Shown here one piece after another: positions 35,266-46,629 of a stretch of 64,000 nt of DNA. Position 1 is the stretch's first letter, and every line of letters starts with the position of its first letter. The stretch comes from Rhytidiadelphus loreus (lineage: Eukaryota; Streptophyta; Bryopsida; Hypnales; Hylocomiaceae), in NCBI GenBank assembly GCA_947034895.1, contig OX344765.1:27347001-27411000 (forward strand). Direction: 5' to 3'. The notes under the pieces are model-generated. The model made no database searches. It was not told the DNA's origin and worked only from the letters and a program-made list of their open reading frames with translations. A program made the position numbers and the translations under genes.

Positions 35266-35677
35266 AGGTAGGAGGCTCTGAAATGGCTCATCTAAGGGCT
35301 GATCCGCCTTTTTCATGTATTTTCTTATATGGAAATATTTTTAGCTCATTTTTCAGACAAAGAAAAATAGAAGAGGAATTTACTAGAAGTGGTTTCATAT
35401 TTTTTGAAGCGTTTTTGAACTACTTATGGATTTTCAAAGGAGTTGTGTCATAGATCCCTATTTATGTCCCTAGGTCTTCCATAAACTGTTCACTTGCAAC
35501 TTCTAAAGGAAAAAATGGGAAAGCAAAGAGAATGATTGGCTCTTGCAATTAATAATGCTTTTTTCCTTGATTCATTCAATGATTATGGAGGTCAATTTAT
35601 GAACTATTGTTTGTCCATTTCATAACAATTTATAGGGTCCATTCTTAATACCCACTCCATTTTAGAGCCTCCCACCT
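35266..35677. mobile_element. 412-bp AGGTAGGAGGCTCT MITE, TA duplication
   Basis: The left end AGGTAGGAGGCTCTGAAATG and the inverted right end AGGTGGGAGGCTCTAAAATG are flanked by TA. Its 5' interior (GCTGATCCGCCTTTTTCAT) resembles 1065-1130 of the element at 1038, so they are relatives. Confidence 0.75.
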
Positions 35678-36369
35678 TACCCATGTGTAAAAGGGAGCTA
35701 TTTTCATGACTTGGAATTGCATTGGTAAAAACAAGCAGATAAATTTGAAGATAGAATGTAAAATTATGTACTATTTCTTTTTATCTAGTAAAGTAAAAGT
35801 TGTGGCACTTGGAAAAATTCAGTACATTAGACATGTCTAGTTTTCCTCTTTTCTAATTACGTACTCCAATTGCTATGTTAGATACAAGAATATGTCAAAT
35901 AATGGCGATTTTTTTCTTTTCTTTTTTGAAGGTTGTAGAAAAGTGTTCATTTTGTAATTACGAAATGAACACTTCTTCCAATTGTTTTGTTGAATGATAA
36001 GCTTTTCAAGAGAATGTAAGTCATGTACATGAAGAATTAAAATTGTCACTAACAAGGGAATTGAATCCTATTTGCTATAAACAAGACTATCCAATTGCAG
36101 CATTATTTAGTGTTCTACACAACATAGCTAAGGTAGGTGACTCGAATTGCGACCCGCTTCTTGGAACCATCCCTATAGGAGGCTCTGAAATGGACACTAA
36201 GCAATTCTGAAATGGACACTAAGCAGTTTTGAAATGGGTTTTTGATAATGTGAGAGCTTAATAAGGTTTGTTAGATGTTGGTTTATACTTTACATATGGT
36301 GTAATAAGAGCTAGGGTGGGTCGATTTTGAACTGAGAGTGGATACAAGACATGTGTTCGCTTCATTTTT
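35678..36369. other. AT-rich spacer
   Basis: Nothing recognised apart from a stray GGAGGCTCTGAAATGG near 36,178 that matches the preceding MITE end. Confidence 0.4.
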
Positions 36370-36910
36370 GCAAGAAACAAATTTATGGCTGAACATCCTT
36401 TCACTAAATGATTCTCAGTCACTCATTAATTCTTGGATTGATATGAAATTTTATCCACACAAACTAGACTATTAGGCGCAACTTTTCCAACCAAAAATAT
36501 TGAAAACGGACCTTGTATGAAGAAGTTATAAGCCGCCAAAGTTCACTGTGATCGAAGAATGTCGGGATTTAGAACTTCGAATTGCTCCCAAACATTCAAA
36601 ACAACTTGAATTGACATGAAAATTTTACCACAGTAACTAGACCTCAAGGGGAACATAACCCAACAAATTTTTACTGAAAACAAACTTAGAATGAAGGAGA
36701 TAGAAGCCCCCGAAGCTGCAGCCAGCAAATGCAGTTTGGTGAACTTAAATTGAACTTGTGAACTTCGATTGGCTCCCAAAAAATCATTATAACTCGGATT
36801 GATCTGAAAATTTTATCTCACAAACTAGAAGAGAGAGCGCAAATTTTACAACAAGTTTTATTGAATTTGGAAATCGGATGCAAAAGTTAGAACACTTTGA
36901 ATTGGACTTG
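36370..36910. repeat. Inverted copy of the 4,013 element interior
   Basis: It is the reverse complement of about 4,080-4,540 with moderate divergence. The frame 36,543-36,779 (minus) parallels 4,200-4,400 (plus) because of this homology. No TTAA/CCCTAG ends were found. Confidence 0.65.
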
Positions 36911-37638
36911 AAAGTATGTGAAGACAATATTGGTTTCTTGGCTTCAGTTTAGTAAAGGTCACATTTAGGAACCTTAAGTACTACGTTTTCAATGCTTCAT
37001 TGTTTGTTTTTGGTCACACCATATCTTTTTTCAGACCGTGCGTGTGTGGGTTTTGCAAGGCCTAGGATCACAAATAGGTGCCTATGGCAGAATTCTTTGG
37101 AAATTCATAAGTAATTCATAAATGCTCAGAAAAATATGAAACCACTTGGGTTGCATCCCGCATCAACTTCTCTTCAAGTGAAAAATAAGTGAAAATATTT
37201 TTAGGCATCTGAAAACCATCAAAATGACCCAACAGCTGGTAAACTGACGGTTTATGAGCACACTACCTTAATTACCACTACCACAATTCTGCGCTCCCAA
37301 CTTCCTGTCAACCAAAACAAATGTGAAATCACTCAAAATCCTTCCTGCAATAACTAATTCATTCAAAGCCTAGAATTCCTAAGTCCAAATTAGAATCATG
37401 TGTATTGTTCTGCTCCAAATTAGGGAATGATTTGCACTACACTCAAGTGGAATCCATCCAGAAGTGCAGAATAGAATGGGGACGTCTATTCTCCAATGTT
37501 ATTTGTTCTCTATTAGAAGACGGGATGTTTCTAAGTAGATTTATTATTTCCAAATGATATAGTTTGATAATATATTAAATTTTATTATCTTTTAAGTGAA
37601 ATAATCCAATTTGTAGTAAAATAATTTAATGCAAAAGA
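36911..37638. other. Spacer
   Basis: No gene. The last ~110 bp is the left half of a dispersed repeat also found at 22,520. Confidence 0.4.
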
Positions 37639-38373
37639 GGGTTATTGCAAGAAAGACCAGTCCTATTTCGCACACAATTGAAGTGAAGGAGTTGCCATCA
37701 GCTATAACTTTTGGAAATGAATCTGATGGACTAGAAATTTTTATTGAAGATGGCTAACTTGGAAAGCATGAGATTTGTTATTTTTCAAATATTTTGAAAA
37801 ATAATTTTATAATTAAATGTCAATTTAGCTCATTTTTCACACTTTGCAATTTAGGAATTTTTAGTACTACGGAGTATCCCAAAATTATGATCTTTACTTG
37901 AATTTTTGGTGGGCTATTCCCACACTAGATGAGCATGTGTCCACCTAAGGGCATTTAAAAAAACAAAATTCGGGTAAACATAGTTTTCAACATGTATGCA
38001 AACATGGGGCCCTTCTGCATAGTGCTCCAAACATTCAAGATGGTTTCAACTTCTAATTTTTAGTGAAATGTGATCACTATCAAGTATTTACAAATGGACT
38101 ATTTTTAGGATTTTTTTGTTCATGGTTTTATAATTAATATTAACTTATACTTAATTGTATCTATTTTCTGTGATAAATTTCTTTTTCTTTTTCAAATAGT
38201 ACTTTTTTAATACTTCCAAGTAGTCAAAAGTACTATTAGTTGTTGATTTTTCATATCAATGGTTGAAATTGTTCTATTTCGTAATATTGTACTATTCATA
38301 TAGTATTGAGCGCAAAAAACTACAATTTTGGCAAAACGCTACCAAATTCATTTGGTCTTTCTTGCAACCACCC
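37639..38373. mobile_element. 735-bp GGGTTATTGCAAGAAAGACC element, AAGA duplication
   Basis: The inverted right end reads GGGTGGTTGCAAGAAAGACC. AAGA flanks both sides (37,635-37,638; 38,374-38,377). The paralog at about 22,634 reads GCAAAAGAGCAC without the element, confirming the insertion. Confidence 0.9.
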
Positions 38374-38700
38374 AAGAGCACAAAATATTCAATATACTTC
38401 TTGTACAAAAAACTATTAATAACACGAATGAATGATATTTACACCATCAATTATTTCATTGATAATTCTAAACAATCACAATGTATTATAATTTCTTAAA
38501 TTTTGATTATAAAATATTTTTGATGAATATTCAAAATCAAATGCAATTAATTGATCCACTAAAGATCTATAAAATGTTTTAAAATTTGATTCCATCAATA
38601 ATTAGTTGCTATTATGAAACTGGTCAAACTTTCACATATTCATGTTGGCAAGTGAAAGGAGGTTCCAACGCATCAAAGAACGCCACATTTGAATATTGTA
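38374..38700. repeat. Dispersed AT-rich repeat, right half
   Basis: Shared with 22,640-22,680 and 26,990-27,260. No coding potential seen. Confidence 0.5.
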
Positions 38701-39129
38701 AGGTAGCCAACCTCTTTTCGACCACTGACCTATTTTTGCTAGTTAGACTGCTTTATTTTTGATCACTTGTGACAGCTCACATGATTAGGTGACAGTTCAT
38801 GTAGCACAAATGTCAAGGAGGTGTACATTGAATTCATACAATGATCATGAGATGTACATTTGAAGCCGCAATTATCATCTACTTTGAAGCATGGTCGATT
38901 TTGTAATTAGACTATGGTTGGAAATGCAGTACCCTATATAACAAAAATGGATTGAAAGGAATCTTTACAAAAAAAAATCATAATTATTTTACTTTTGAGG
39001 GAAAAAAAGGAAAAAAATTCTGGAACCATCTTTAAATCTATTTCTCTACATGGAGGATTTTTCTCCTCGCCAAATTCATACTGGAACTACACTAAATTGC
39101 TTATATGGTCGGAATGAGGTCGGCTACCT
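38701..39129. mobile_element. 429-bp AGGTAGCCAACCTC MITE, TA duplication (copy 2)
   Basis: Inverted copy of 7740-8167. TA lies on both sides (38,699-38,700; 39,130-39,131). Confidence 0.8.
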
Positions 39130-39770
39130 TATGCAAAAGTTATTAAGGGTCAAAGTTCATTTCTAAAAGCACTCCATTCAAATAGATACATAACTGAAAT
39201 TCGAAATGTACAAACCTTCTAGATGGCGCTTTAAGGTCAGGTGCCATTTAACAGCATACTACCTTATATAGAGAGAAACTGCATGTTTCTGTAACTCTCT
39301 GTTTCTGTAAGATTTTGTGATGCTCTTTGCATTGGTGAAATTTTCATTAACCTAGAGTCATATGTTTGTTGGTTTTAATTTCCATCGTCATTTATGTTGC
39401 CCTTCTTGTGCAGGCCTAAGACTTATCGTCATTGTGCCCGAAATGACGAATTATCTCAATTTCGTGATACAACTACAATCACCTTTAAGGCTCATACCTT
39501 GCTAATAGTTATCGTTTTCTACACCTATTACGACATTTAAGGAAAATGTTTAATTGATTGCAAGCATCTTATCAATTTAGAAGTTGTGGTTATGTGTTAT
39601 TGATTTCATGGCGTGTTTTGTGGTTTTGCAGGCATTTTTTGAGATTTTTGCAATTGATTTGCAGGCGTTCCATGGTGCCCTGGACTTCAAATGGCTTTGA
39701 CCTATGTCGGAAGACCATCTGTTCAGCATTTAACTTGATTCTTTTTCGACGTTGTGAGGTAAGTATCTGA
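39130..39770. other. Spacer
   Basis: A right-end-like CAGCATACTACCT|TA near 39,249-39,264 resembles the 1038 element; its left end is not found. No gene. Confidence 0.35.
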
Positions 39771-39799
39771 ATCCTCATTTGATCCCTGATTGATTATTC

Positions 39800-40150
39800 A
39801 GTAGTATTTTGGACCTTAATTGAACCCTAAGTAATATTTAAAACCCTAATCTGAACCCTAATTGAACCCCTAAATAATATTCTGAACCCTAATTTAAACC
39901 TTGATCATTAAATTCTAATTAAACCCTAACTATTGACAAAAAAACTAATTATTAATACCTAATTAAACCCTAACTATGGATTGAGTCCCTAATTAAACCC
40001 TAACTATGGACTGAATCCCTAATTAAACCCTGATTATGGATTGAAACCCCAATTAAATCCTGATTATTAATACGTAATTAAATCCTAATTATGGACTGAA
40101 ATCATAATTTAAACCCTGTTTAATTACTTACTGAAACCTTATTTTCAACC
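39800..40150. repeat. Degenerate AAACCCTAA repeat, ~30-bp units
   Basis: Between 39,960 and 40,060 units of about 30 bp built on CTAATTAAACCCTAACTATG repeat head to tail. More diverged units extend on both sides. The AAACCCTAA word resembles the plant telomere heptamer on one strand, but spacing is not 7 bp, so this is not a telomere tract. Confidence 0.75.
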
Positions 40151-40269
40151 TATTTTGAACACTACCTAGGCTCTAATTGTTATATATAAAACCCAAATCT
40201 TAAACACTAATTTTGAATACTAATTAAATGAGCATTGAGCAAGGTCAAAGATTGAAAATGTTAAAGGTT

Positions 40270-40476
40270 CTTCTATATTCTAATTTCTATATTTTGTTCC
40301 CACCTAACATTAAATGCACTCTCATAAAATTGTTGAAATGACCAAATTTTACTAAAGAGCTAAAATAGTGTTAGAATGGATAAATAATGTTCTAACACTA
40401 ACCTTGCAAATCACAATTAGTGTTGTCTTTGACAATTAGTGTAGCCAACACTATTTACCAATTTTAGTGTAGTTCC
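40270..40476. repeat. Repeat shared with 16,524-16,680
   Basis: Blocks CACTCTCATAAAATTGTTGA and TTACTAAAGAGCT match the copy inside the CACTA element; the end at 40,450-40,476 is inverted relative to that copy's start. It overlaps the C-terminal end of the pogo-like fossil. Confidence 0.5.
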
Positions 40477-41673
40477 TCGTGTCCATTGTAGATTATTTCT
40501 CATCTTATTCATTTTTTTCACAACAAGGTTCAATTTAAATAGATGGAAGACTGCCACATCCAATGGTTGAAGCTCATGGGAGCAATGAGAAGGAAGGGTA
40601 AGAATGTCCAATCCATTCTCTCTTCCAAATTTGATAGCTTCATTAGTCACATGGCTTGCATGCCCATCTAGTATTAACAAATGCTTGTTTTCTTTTGACA
40701 TTCCACCTAGAACATTGTTTTTGTAATGACCTAACCATTCTAAGAAGATTTTAGAAGTAATGTATCCATTTTCTTGAAATGTCATTCTGCACCTACTTCA
40801 CAGTTTCTAATATAATCAATTTGTAGCCTAGTTTTTCTTTTGAAGATGTACATGTTTGGGATATGACAACTAGTAACATTCACACATGTCATGATGGACA
40901 TCCACTTCCTATTGTCTGCATAGGTAAACCTTACTGTTTTGCTTCCTTTTTTTGCAACAACTTTGATTGTTGAATTCCCATCCCTTGCAGTCAACTCTAT
41001 TCATCAAAATTCCATATGTGACTAGGACGGTAGACTTGGGCATTGTAAACTTACTGTAGAAGGTTGTAAAAGGTTGATATTGTATTTCTTGTAAACCCTA
41101 AAGCTCTCCTAACTTCCAAGCGATCTGCACACCTTAGGTAGATTTGTGGATGCCTTTGCTTCAAAAGAGCCCACTATTTAGCACCGGGAACTTTTTTTTT
41201 AAATGATGTTTTCTTAGTGAATTTTCCAAGATACTATTGATAGTGAACTTTAGCATATTTAGAGTAATACATAAGGCTACTTGTTGCATTCAAAAGCACC
41301 ATTTGACTAGTGCTAGTTCTTTTATTTCTCATAGGTAGGTTTGATGGCCTATTGTTTTAGAAGTTGTTTTTCCTTTCTTCCAATCTTGAATGCTTGAGGG
41401 TGGTATCCCATAGTATTCACCAGCTTGCCTCATTGACATTTTCTTAGAAGCAATTGCTTGAAGTGCTAGCTGCATGTCACCTTCTGACTATTGACCCCTC
41501 TTCTTGTTTGTCTTTTTCTTGATTATTGTAGGTTCAGGTCTTGGATCAGTTTCAAGGTTTTTCTCAATGAGACCAATCCTTGATTCCTTTGCAATTGACC
41601 CACTCCTTAGCCTCTTGGGTATATTTACATTGGTATGCAAATGTTGCCATACTCTCTTAGCAAGAAGCCTCAT
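40417..41673 (-). pseudogene. Broken pogo/Tigger-like transposase (Psq HTH plus DDE_1)
   Basis: From an ATG at 41,673 the frame reads through a basic N-terminus, a TAG, then a Psq-type helix-turn-helix (QAIASKKMSMRQAGEYYGIP...SIQDWKKG). A CENP-B-type second DNA-binding region follows (WWALLKQRHP, DRLEVRRALGFTR), then the DDE_1 core. Three candidate catalytic aspartates are visible: WNFDE (codon 41,003-41,005), LILDGHASH (40,666-40,668) and LQPLDVAVF (40,558-40,560), the last two 36 residues apart. Several in-frame stops and at least one frameshift (about 40,785) make it dead. pogo transposases cut and paste DNA into TA sites. Confidence 0.85.
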
Positions 41674-41679
41674 CTACAT

Positions 41680-42868
41680 CACATAGAGCTATAGTAAATG
41701 AAAAGCATTGGATAGAAAGGTTTAGGGTTTGAAGGTGAAGAATATTATAGAAATTTGAAGGTAAATACATGTAAATACCTTGTTTGTGTAAATTGATGTC
41801 TACCTTTACAACTTTATTGCATGGCTCTCATAAGCGCCTTTCTCCATAGACCATAGTGCCTACGCTACTATCTACAGCCTTTGTATCCTCTGTTTTACAT
41901 TTAGAATAAGGATTTTGTCAAACGTTTCACTAAAGATTCAATCAATTTTGCAAGTGTACTATGAATATAATTTCCATGCCATAAGATCATTGAATCACAA
42001 AATTTCATCTATATCTAGATGAAATTCATCTAAGTGCATTCCCATTGTAATTGACATTGTTCCCCACTTTCAAGAATTGTACGGTTCTTGTGCAATGATT
42101 GTCTGGTTTTATGTTGTGTGCGGTGAATGGCCCACTTACCTCAAGTGGTTTCATAATTTTCTAAGTGATATTGGATTAGTTATGATTTTTCAAAGTTTTC
42201 AGTCCTAAGCACCTATTTATGATAGTAGGTCTAGCAAAATGAGCACACATGTGACCTAAAAAGGGAGATGAGAAAACCAAGAATAAGCATGGAAATTTGG
42301 AATAAGTAATAAGCAAGGGTTTTTAAAGCAACTATACTTGTATCCAATCAATTTTCACATTTTGTATTCTCCAAATAAAGTAGTTGGTGTGCTAATTCCT
42401 TATTTAAATATATAAATGCTCACTTATCACTACATTTAAAAATCAATTCAACCACATACTTTAACCATCCACATTTAAACCTTAAAGTGGAAGCAACATG
42501 ACAAATTCTAGGAAGATGTTGTGAGCCAATTCACTCCACTCTCTTTTGGCTGAAGCCAATTGGGCAAAATGAAGCACCATTCTCCAAAAGCTAGACCACG
42601 TTGAAGCAAAAAAAAAGAACAAATGGGTGCAATATTTGTACCCAATATTATTTTAAGAATTCAACCACCTCTGCAAATCAGGTGTCAAATTTTCCTCTCA
42701 CCTACTTTGTGAATTGGCCCTTTCCATTCTTGTAGCTTTGAAGTTCATTTTCACAATCCAATCTATTTATCTCCAAAACAATATTTTGTTGGTCAACAAA
42801 ATCACAACGAATTGGGTCAATCAATTCATGGATAACTACAATATAGTCATTTATTCCAACGTGATCAT
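41680..42868. other. AT-rich spacer
   Basis: No gene called. The minus frame 42,702-42,950 (82 residues) overlaps the start of the next transposase fossil on the other strand and is probably a shadow. Confidence 0.35.
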
Positions 42869-43770
42869 TTGACTTGTAGCCCTGAAAAAGAGCTTCAAAT
42901 TGAAATGCAAACCGCCTATCATTTGGGGGTCTTGCAAAAGGGATTTTCATCCAAGGAATTTGATGAAAATCTTATGGAAAACCTGGATGAAATGCATTTC
43001 GTTGTCAATCTTGACAACGGCCGAACTTTAGGGTTTAGGAGAGATACAATCGTTGAATATGTTGAAGTTGTTTTGGGTAGGGAGTCCATAACAACAATGG
43101 TTCGCATTTTAGGCGGACATTGTGCCACCATAGAAGCTCCTATGCTCATTTTCTCAAATGAAAATAGGAGCTATCCTATACCGGTTTTAGTTGATAATAT
43201 TCCTAAGGTTTCTTATAAAACGGGCCCTAAAGGTTGGATGGACCAAACCATCTTTTCCGAATACTTTTTGGAACCTCGTGCATATCAAGCCGATCTTCAT
43301 CAACGCATGAAGATCATATGACTTGATAATTGTAGCAGCCATATTATGACCTCTAGATTGACTACTGTCCTAGTTACTAAGAACACAATTTTCAAATTTT
43401 TGCCTCTGTGTTCTATTCACCTTTGCCAACCAACAAATACATTCCTTATTTCTAAAATCAAAGATGTATGGACAAAATGGTAGGAAGCCAAGAAAATTGA
43501 GTTGATACAACAAAATGCTTGGCAAAATGCACCTCGGGCAGATGGACAATGGTCAGGAAAGTTGACAAATCTTAGAAAACATTTTTTTCTACAATTGGTT
43601 GCTGATAGTGTAGAAGATGTTAATCAAGAGGTGTATTGTGACAACATCTCCTATACTAGAAAAAGCAATGATTTGTTGTAGCTTGGCATTAAGACTTGAT
43701 GGATCTTGGAGTATAGGACAATTATTTCCACATCTCCAAGAGATTATTGCAAAACATTTCCAATACTTTT
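42869..43770 (+). pseudogene. Second DDE_1-superfamily transposase fossil, different lineage
   Basis: One frame from 42,869 runs to 43,681 with internal stops TGA (43,319) and TAG (43,481); similarity continues after a frameshift to about 43,770 (LQEIIAKHFQYF). Landmarks are NLDEMHF (first Asp, codon 42,986-42,988), GPKGWMDQ, LDNCSSH (second Asp, 43,325-43,327) and QPTNTF, where the third acidic residue expected after QP-x is Asn (43,436-43,438). Also visible are QNAWQNAPRADGQWSGKLTN and NISYTRK. This lineage resembles DDE_1 proteins of oomycete/fungal/algal type more than the Psq-pogo at 41 kb (from memory of the family). No N-terminal DNA-binding domain was found. Confidence 0.75.
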
Positions 43771-43940
43771 AAGGGCAAAAAGTGCCCAATTTCAAAAGGC
43801 AAGTTTAGAAATCCTTTTTGATATTTTACTATTTTTTTCCTTTCATTATTCACCTATAGCTAGGATTATTATGTTGTGTTTTTGTTTTTTGCTATATTTA
43901 GCAATTTATACATACACTATGAATTTTTTTACCATTTTAT

Positions 43941-44040
43941 TGTTCATTTTAGCATTTCAATGTTCATTTTAGCATTTCATTGTTCATTTTAGCATTTCAA
44001 TGTTTATTTCAGCATTTCATTGTTTAATTTAGCATTTCAT
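43941..44040. repeat. 20-bp tandem repeat, five units
   Basis: Five head-to-tail 20-bp units, TGTTCATTTTAGCATTTCAW, with the last two more diverged. Confidence 0.95.
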
Positions 44041-44062
44041 ACTGATCCTTGACACACTTTAA

Positions 44063-44987
44063 CCCCTAAAGGACCAACATGCATTTTTTGGATGTATAGA
44101 AATTTTGGGCAGGTACGTGTGACTGGAGATTTCCATATTTTAGGCTGAAATTTTAATAGAAGGTGGGGGCAAGGAATATCTTCAAGTACACTAAATTTCA
44201 TGACATTTTGAAATATGAGTCAAAAGTTATAACCTAATATGTTACTTTTTTTTGTAACTGGGCAGTTTGGGCAGATCTAAAAAAAATCATTTTATTTGGA
44301 ATTTTTTATTTGGAATTGATTTTCTACATTTGTATATACTTAGAAAGCTTTGAATCATTCTATTTCAATCAATGAGTCAAAAGTTATGAGATTTTTTAGT
44401 TTGTGGGTAGTTATGGCTTTTCTACTATAAAAAAAACTTTAAAGTTGTTTACTTAACTCAATTTTCAATATTTTTGGAAAAAAATAAAACCATAGGATGT
44501 AGATTGATTATTACGACATTACAACCGTTGAAATTGGCATTTTTTAATTTCATAATTAAATTCTTAACACTTTAGTATTTTGAATCATTTTCTACTTTTG
44601 TCTACTTACTATTTTTTTCCTGTATGTTGTACAATTCCAAAAGATGTGAAAATTTTCCAACATATAGCCAACTTGCTTAGAAAACTAAACTCAAAGAAGC
44701 ACCACCTTTTTTGACATTTATTCATTGAAAAGTGAGCTTGTGAAGTGCAGCTGCCCGGATTTTTGTAGGATTGAAAAAATGGTTTTGGAGACTTTAAATG
44801 CTTATATCTTACAATCCACCAGGTGGAATTTTTTGAAATTTTTACCACAAGTTATCAAGACATCTTACAACAAGATCCTATAGTTTCATGTGCCAATAAA
44901 TGTTTTTTTCCAAAAATTTAGTAGTTGTATTAGAAATGGCAGTTTAGGAGTGTTTTTGGTGATTCCATAGTCATAGAACTTTAGGGG
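44063..44987. mobile_element. 925-bp TTAA-flanked element, CCCCTAAAG ends
   Basis: TTAA at 44,059-44,062 and 44,988-44,991; CCCCTAAAG inverted at both ends. A collinear decayed copy is at 28,527-29,425. The right end of the element at 51,281 has the same first 20 bases as this left end, so the families are linked. No coding frame. Confidence 0.8.
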
Positions 44988-45124
44988 TTAAGTTGCTCTC
45001 ACTTCAACTTCAACCCATGAAGAGTTTGTCACATATCCATTTTAAGACCATTTGAGGTTCATTTTACATCTAATTATAGGATCTATTTGAAGAGGACGGG
45101 CGCTTTTAGAGCATACTACTATAA

Positions 45125-45209
45125 ATTGACAGAGGAAATTGTAAAACTAAGGGACTAAACCACGGTTAGTACATGTACAAAAAGCCTAGTGCATAAATCC
45201 CACATATTT
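45125..45209. repeat. Segmental duplication A, partial copy (left piece)
   Basis: Matches 29,885-29,970. It is split from its continuation at 46,594 by the TTAA element. Confidence 0.7.
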
Positions 45210-45213
45210 TTAA

Positions 45214-46589
45214 CCCCTAAATGCCCAAGGCCTGTTTTGAGCTTCTTGGAATTTGCTCTAAATTGAATAAAATGCCAACATTTTGATAAGTTTTATCAAT
45301 TTTTTTGAATTATAACCATACAAACTCAAACTAGACATGTTAGAGATTTTATAAGAAAAGAAAACACAACAATATCATTTATGGAGTGAAAGATTATAAT
45401 GTTTGACCATGAGGGTGCTAAAATTGCACAAGTGATGTGAAGTTTTTCAATCCTCTTTTCACAAGTCAAATGGGTGAATGCAAGAAACACCGGTACTATT
45501 TGACGTCACAATTGGAATGACGGAGATGCTATTTGCCATATCTTTTGGGAAATGAAGTCCATGTACTTGAAATTTTTATTGGAGATGGCTAACTTGGAAG
45601 TCCTCAGATTCCTTACTTTTGAGAAATTTTGAAAAAAAATCCTATAATTAAATTGTAATTTACCTAATTTGTCACACTTTGCGTTTTAGGGTTTTTTAGT
45701 ACTGTGGAGCATCCAAAAATGATGATGTACGTCTAGGATTGTTGTGGGCTATTGCCACAATAGAAGGGCATGTGCCCACCAAAGGGCATTAAAAAAAACA
45801 CAATTCTTTGTCCTCAACATGCATGCAAATAGGGGTCCTTTGCCCATAGCGCTCCAAACATTTATGATGGTTTCAACTTTTAGTTTTTGGTGAAATGTAA
45901 TCACTATCAAGTCTCTACAAATGGCCAATTTTTAGTTTTTTTTTATTCATGATTTTCTAATTATTATTAATTTACACTTAATTTTCTCTACTTTTTGTGA
46001 CAAACTGTCATTTTTTTCAAAGAGTACTATTTCAATATTATTAAGTACTCAAAAGTACTACTGGCCATTGATTTTTCAGATCAACAGTTGAGATTGCTCT
46101 GTTTTGCAGTACTACGAGTACTAGCAATATTAGGCAGAAAAAACGCAGTTTTGGCAGAACACTCCCTAAATCGTTTGGTGTTTCTTGCATCTACCCAAAT
46201 CTAAAAAGTTGGTGACCAAAAAAAATATGAAGTTAAAGGGCTTAACATGTATAATCCCAATCAATTTATGGCTTCTCAAAATCTACTCTATAATTTTTTT
46301 AAATGAATTTTGAATGTGATCTTTTCTCCAAGATTTAGTGTATTTGAGGCTCATTTCCAAGAGCTCTCAACACTATGGGAAGTCAAGATTGCAATGCATA
46401 CCCTTGCACAAAATCTTGAATAGAAAAATCACTATCATTTATTTTCAAGATTGGATTTTTGATGCTAAAACTAGACTTCAAGAAGAACTTTCCAAAAATA
46501 TAAACTATTAAAAATAGCAACTTGATTAGGTTTTATTTAACCTCAAAGTTTTACAAACACCACATTTGGATGCTTCAAGCATCTAGGGG
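45214..46589. mobile_element. TTAA-flanked element inserted in duplication A
   Basis: TTAA at 45,210-45,213 and 46,590-46,593; ends CCCCTAAATGC and inverted CCCCTAGATGC. The sister copies of the duplication keep a single TTAA at 29,967-29,970 and 47,097-47,100. Without the nested 725-bp MITE it is about 0.65 kb. Confidence 0.9.
45472..46196. mobile_element. Nested 725-bp GGGTGAATGCAAGAAACACC element, AAAT duplication
   Basis: AAAT flanks both sides (45,468-45,471; 46,197-46,200). The inverted right end is GGGTAGATGCAAGAAACACC. The paralogous TTAA element at about 17,226 has the empty target. Same length as 10,509-11,233, opposite orientation. Confidence 0.92.
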
Positions 46590-46629
46590 TTAATATCATA
46601 ATTATGTAAAAAATCACTGGGGTAGTAGA

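Noticed and set aside
39800..40150. Interstitial telomere tract
   Set aside because: AAACCCTAA words are spaced about 30 bp apart and diverged; there is no run of 7-bp TTTAGGG units.
42702..42950. 82-residue minus-strand frame as a gene
   Set aside because: It overlaps the well-supported transposase fossil on the plus strand, has no known motif and no splice context.
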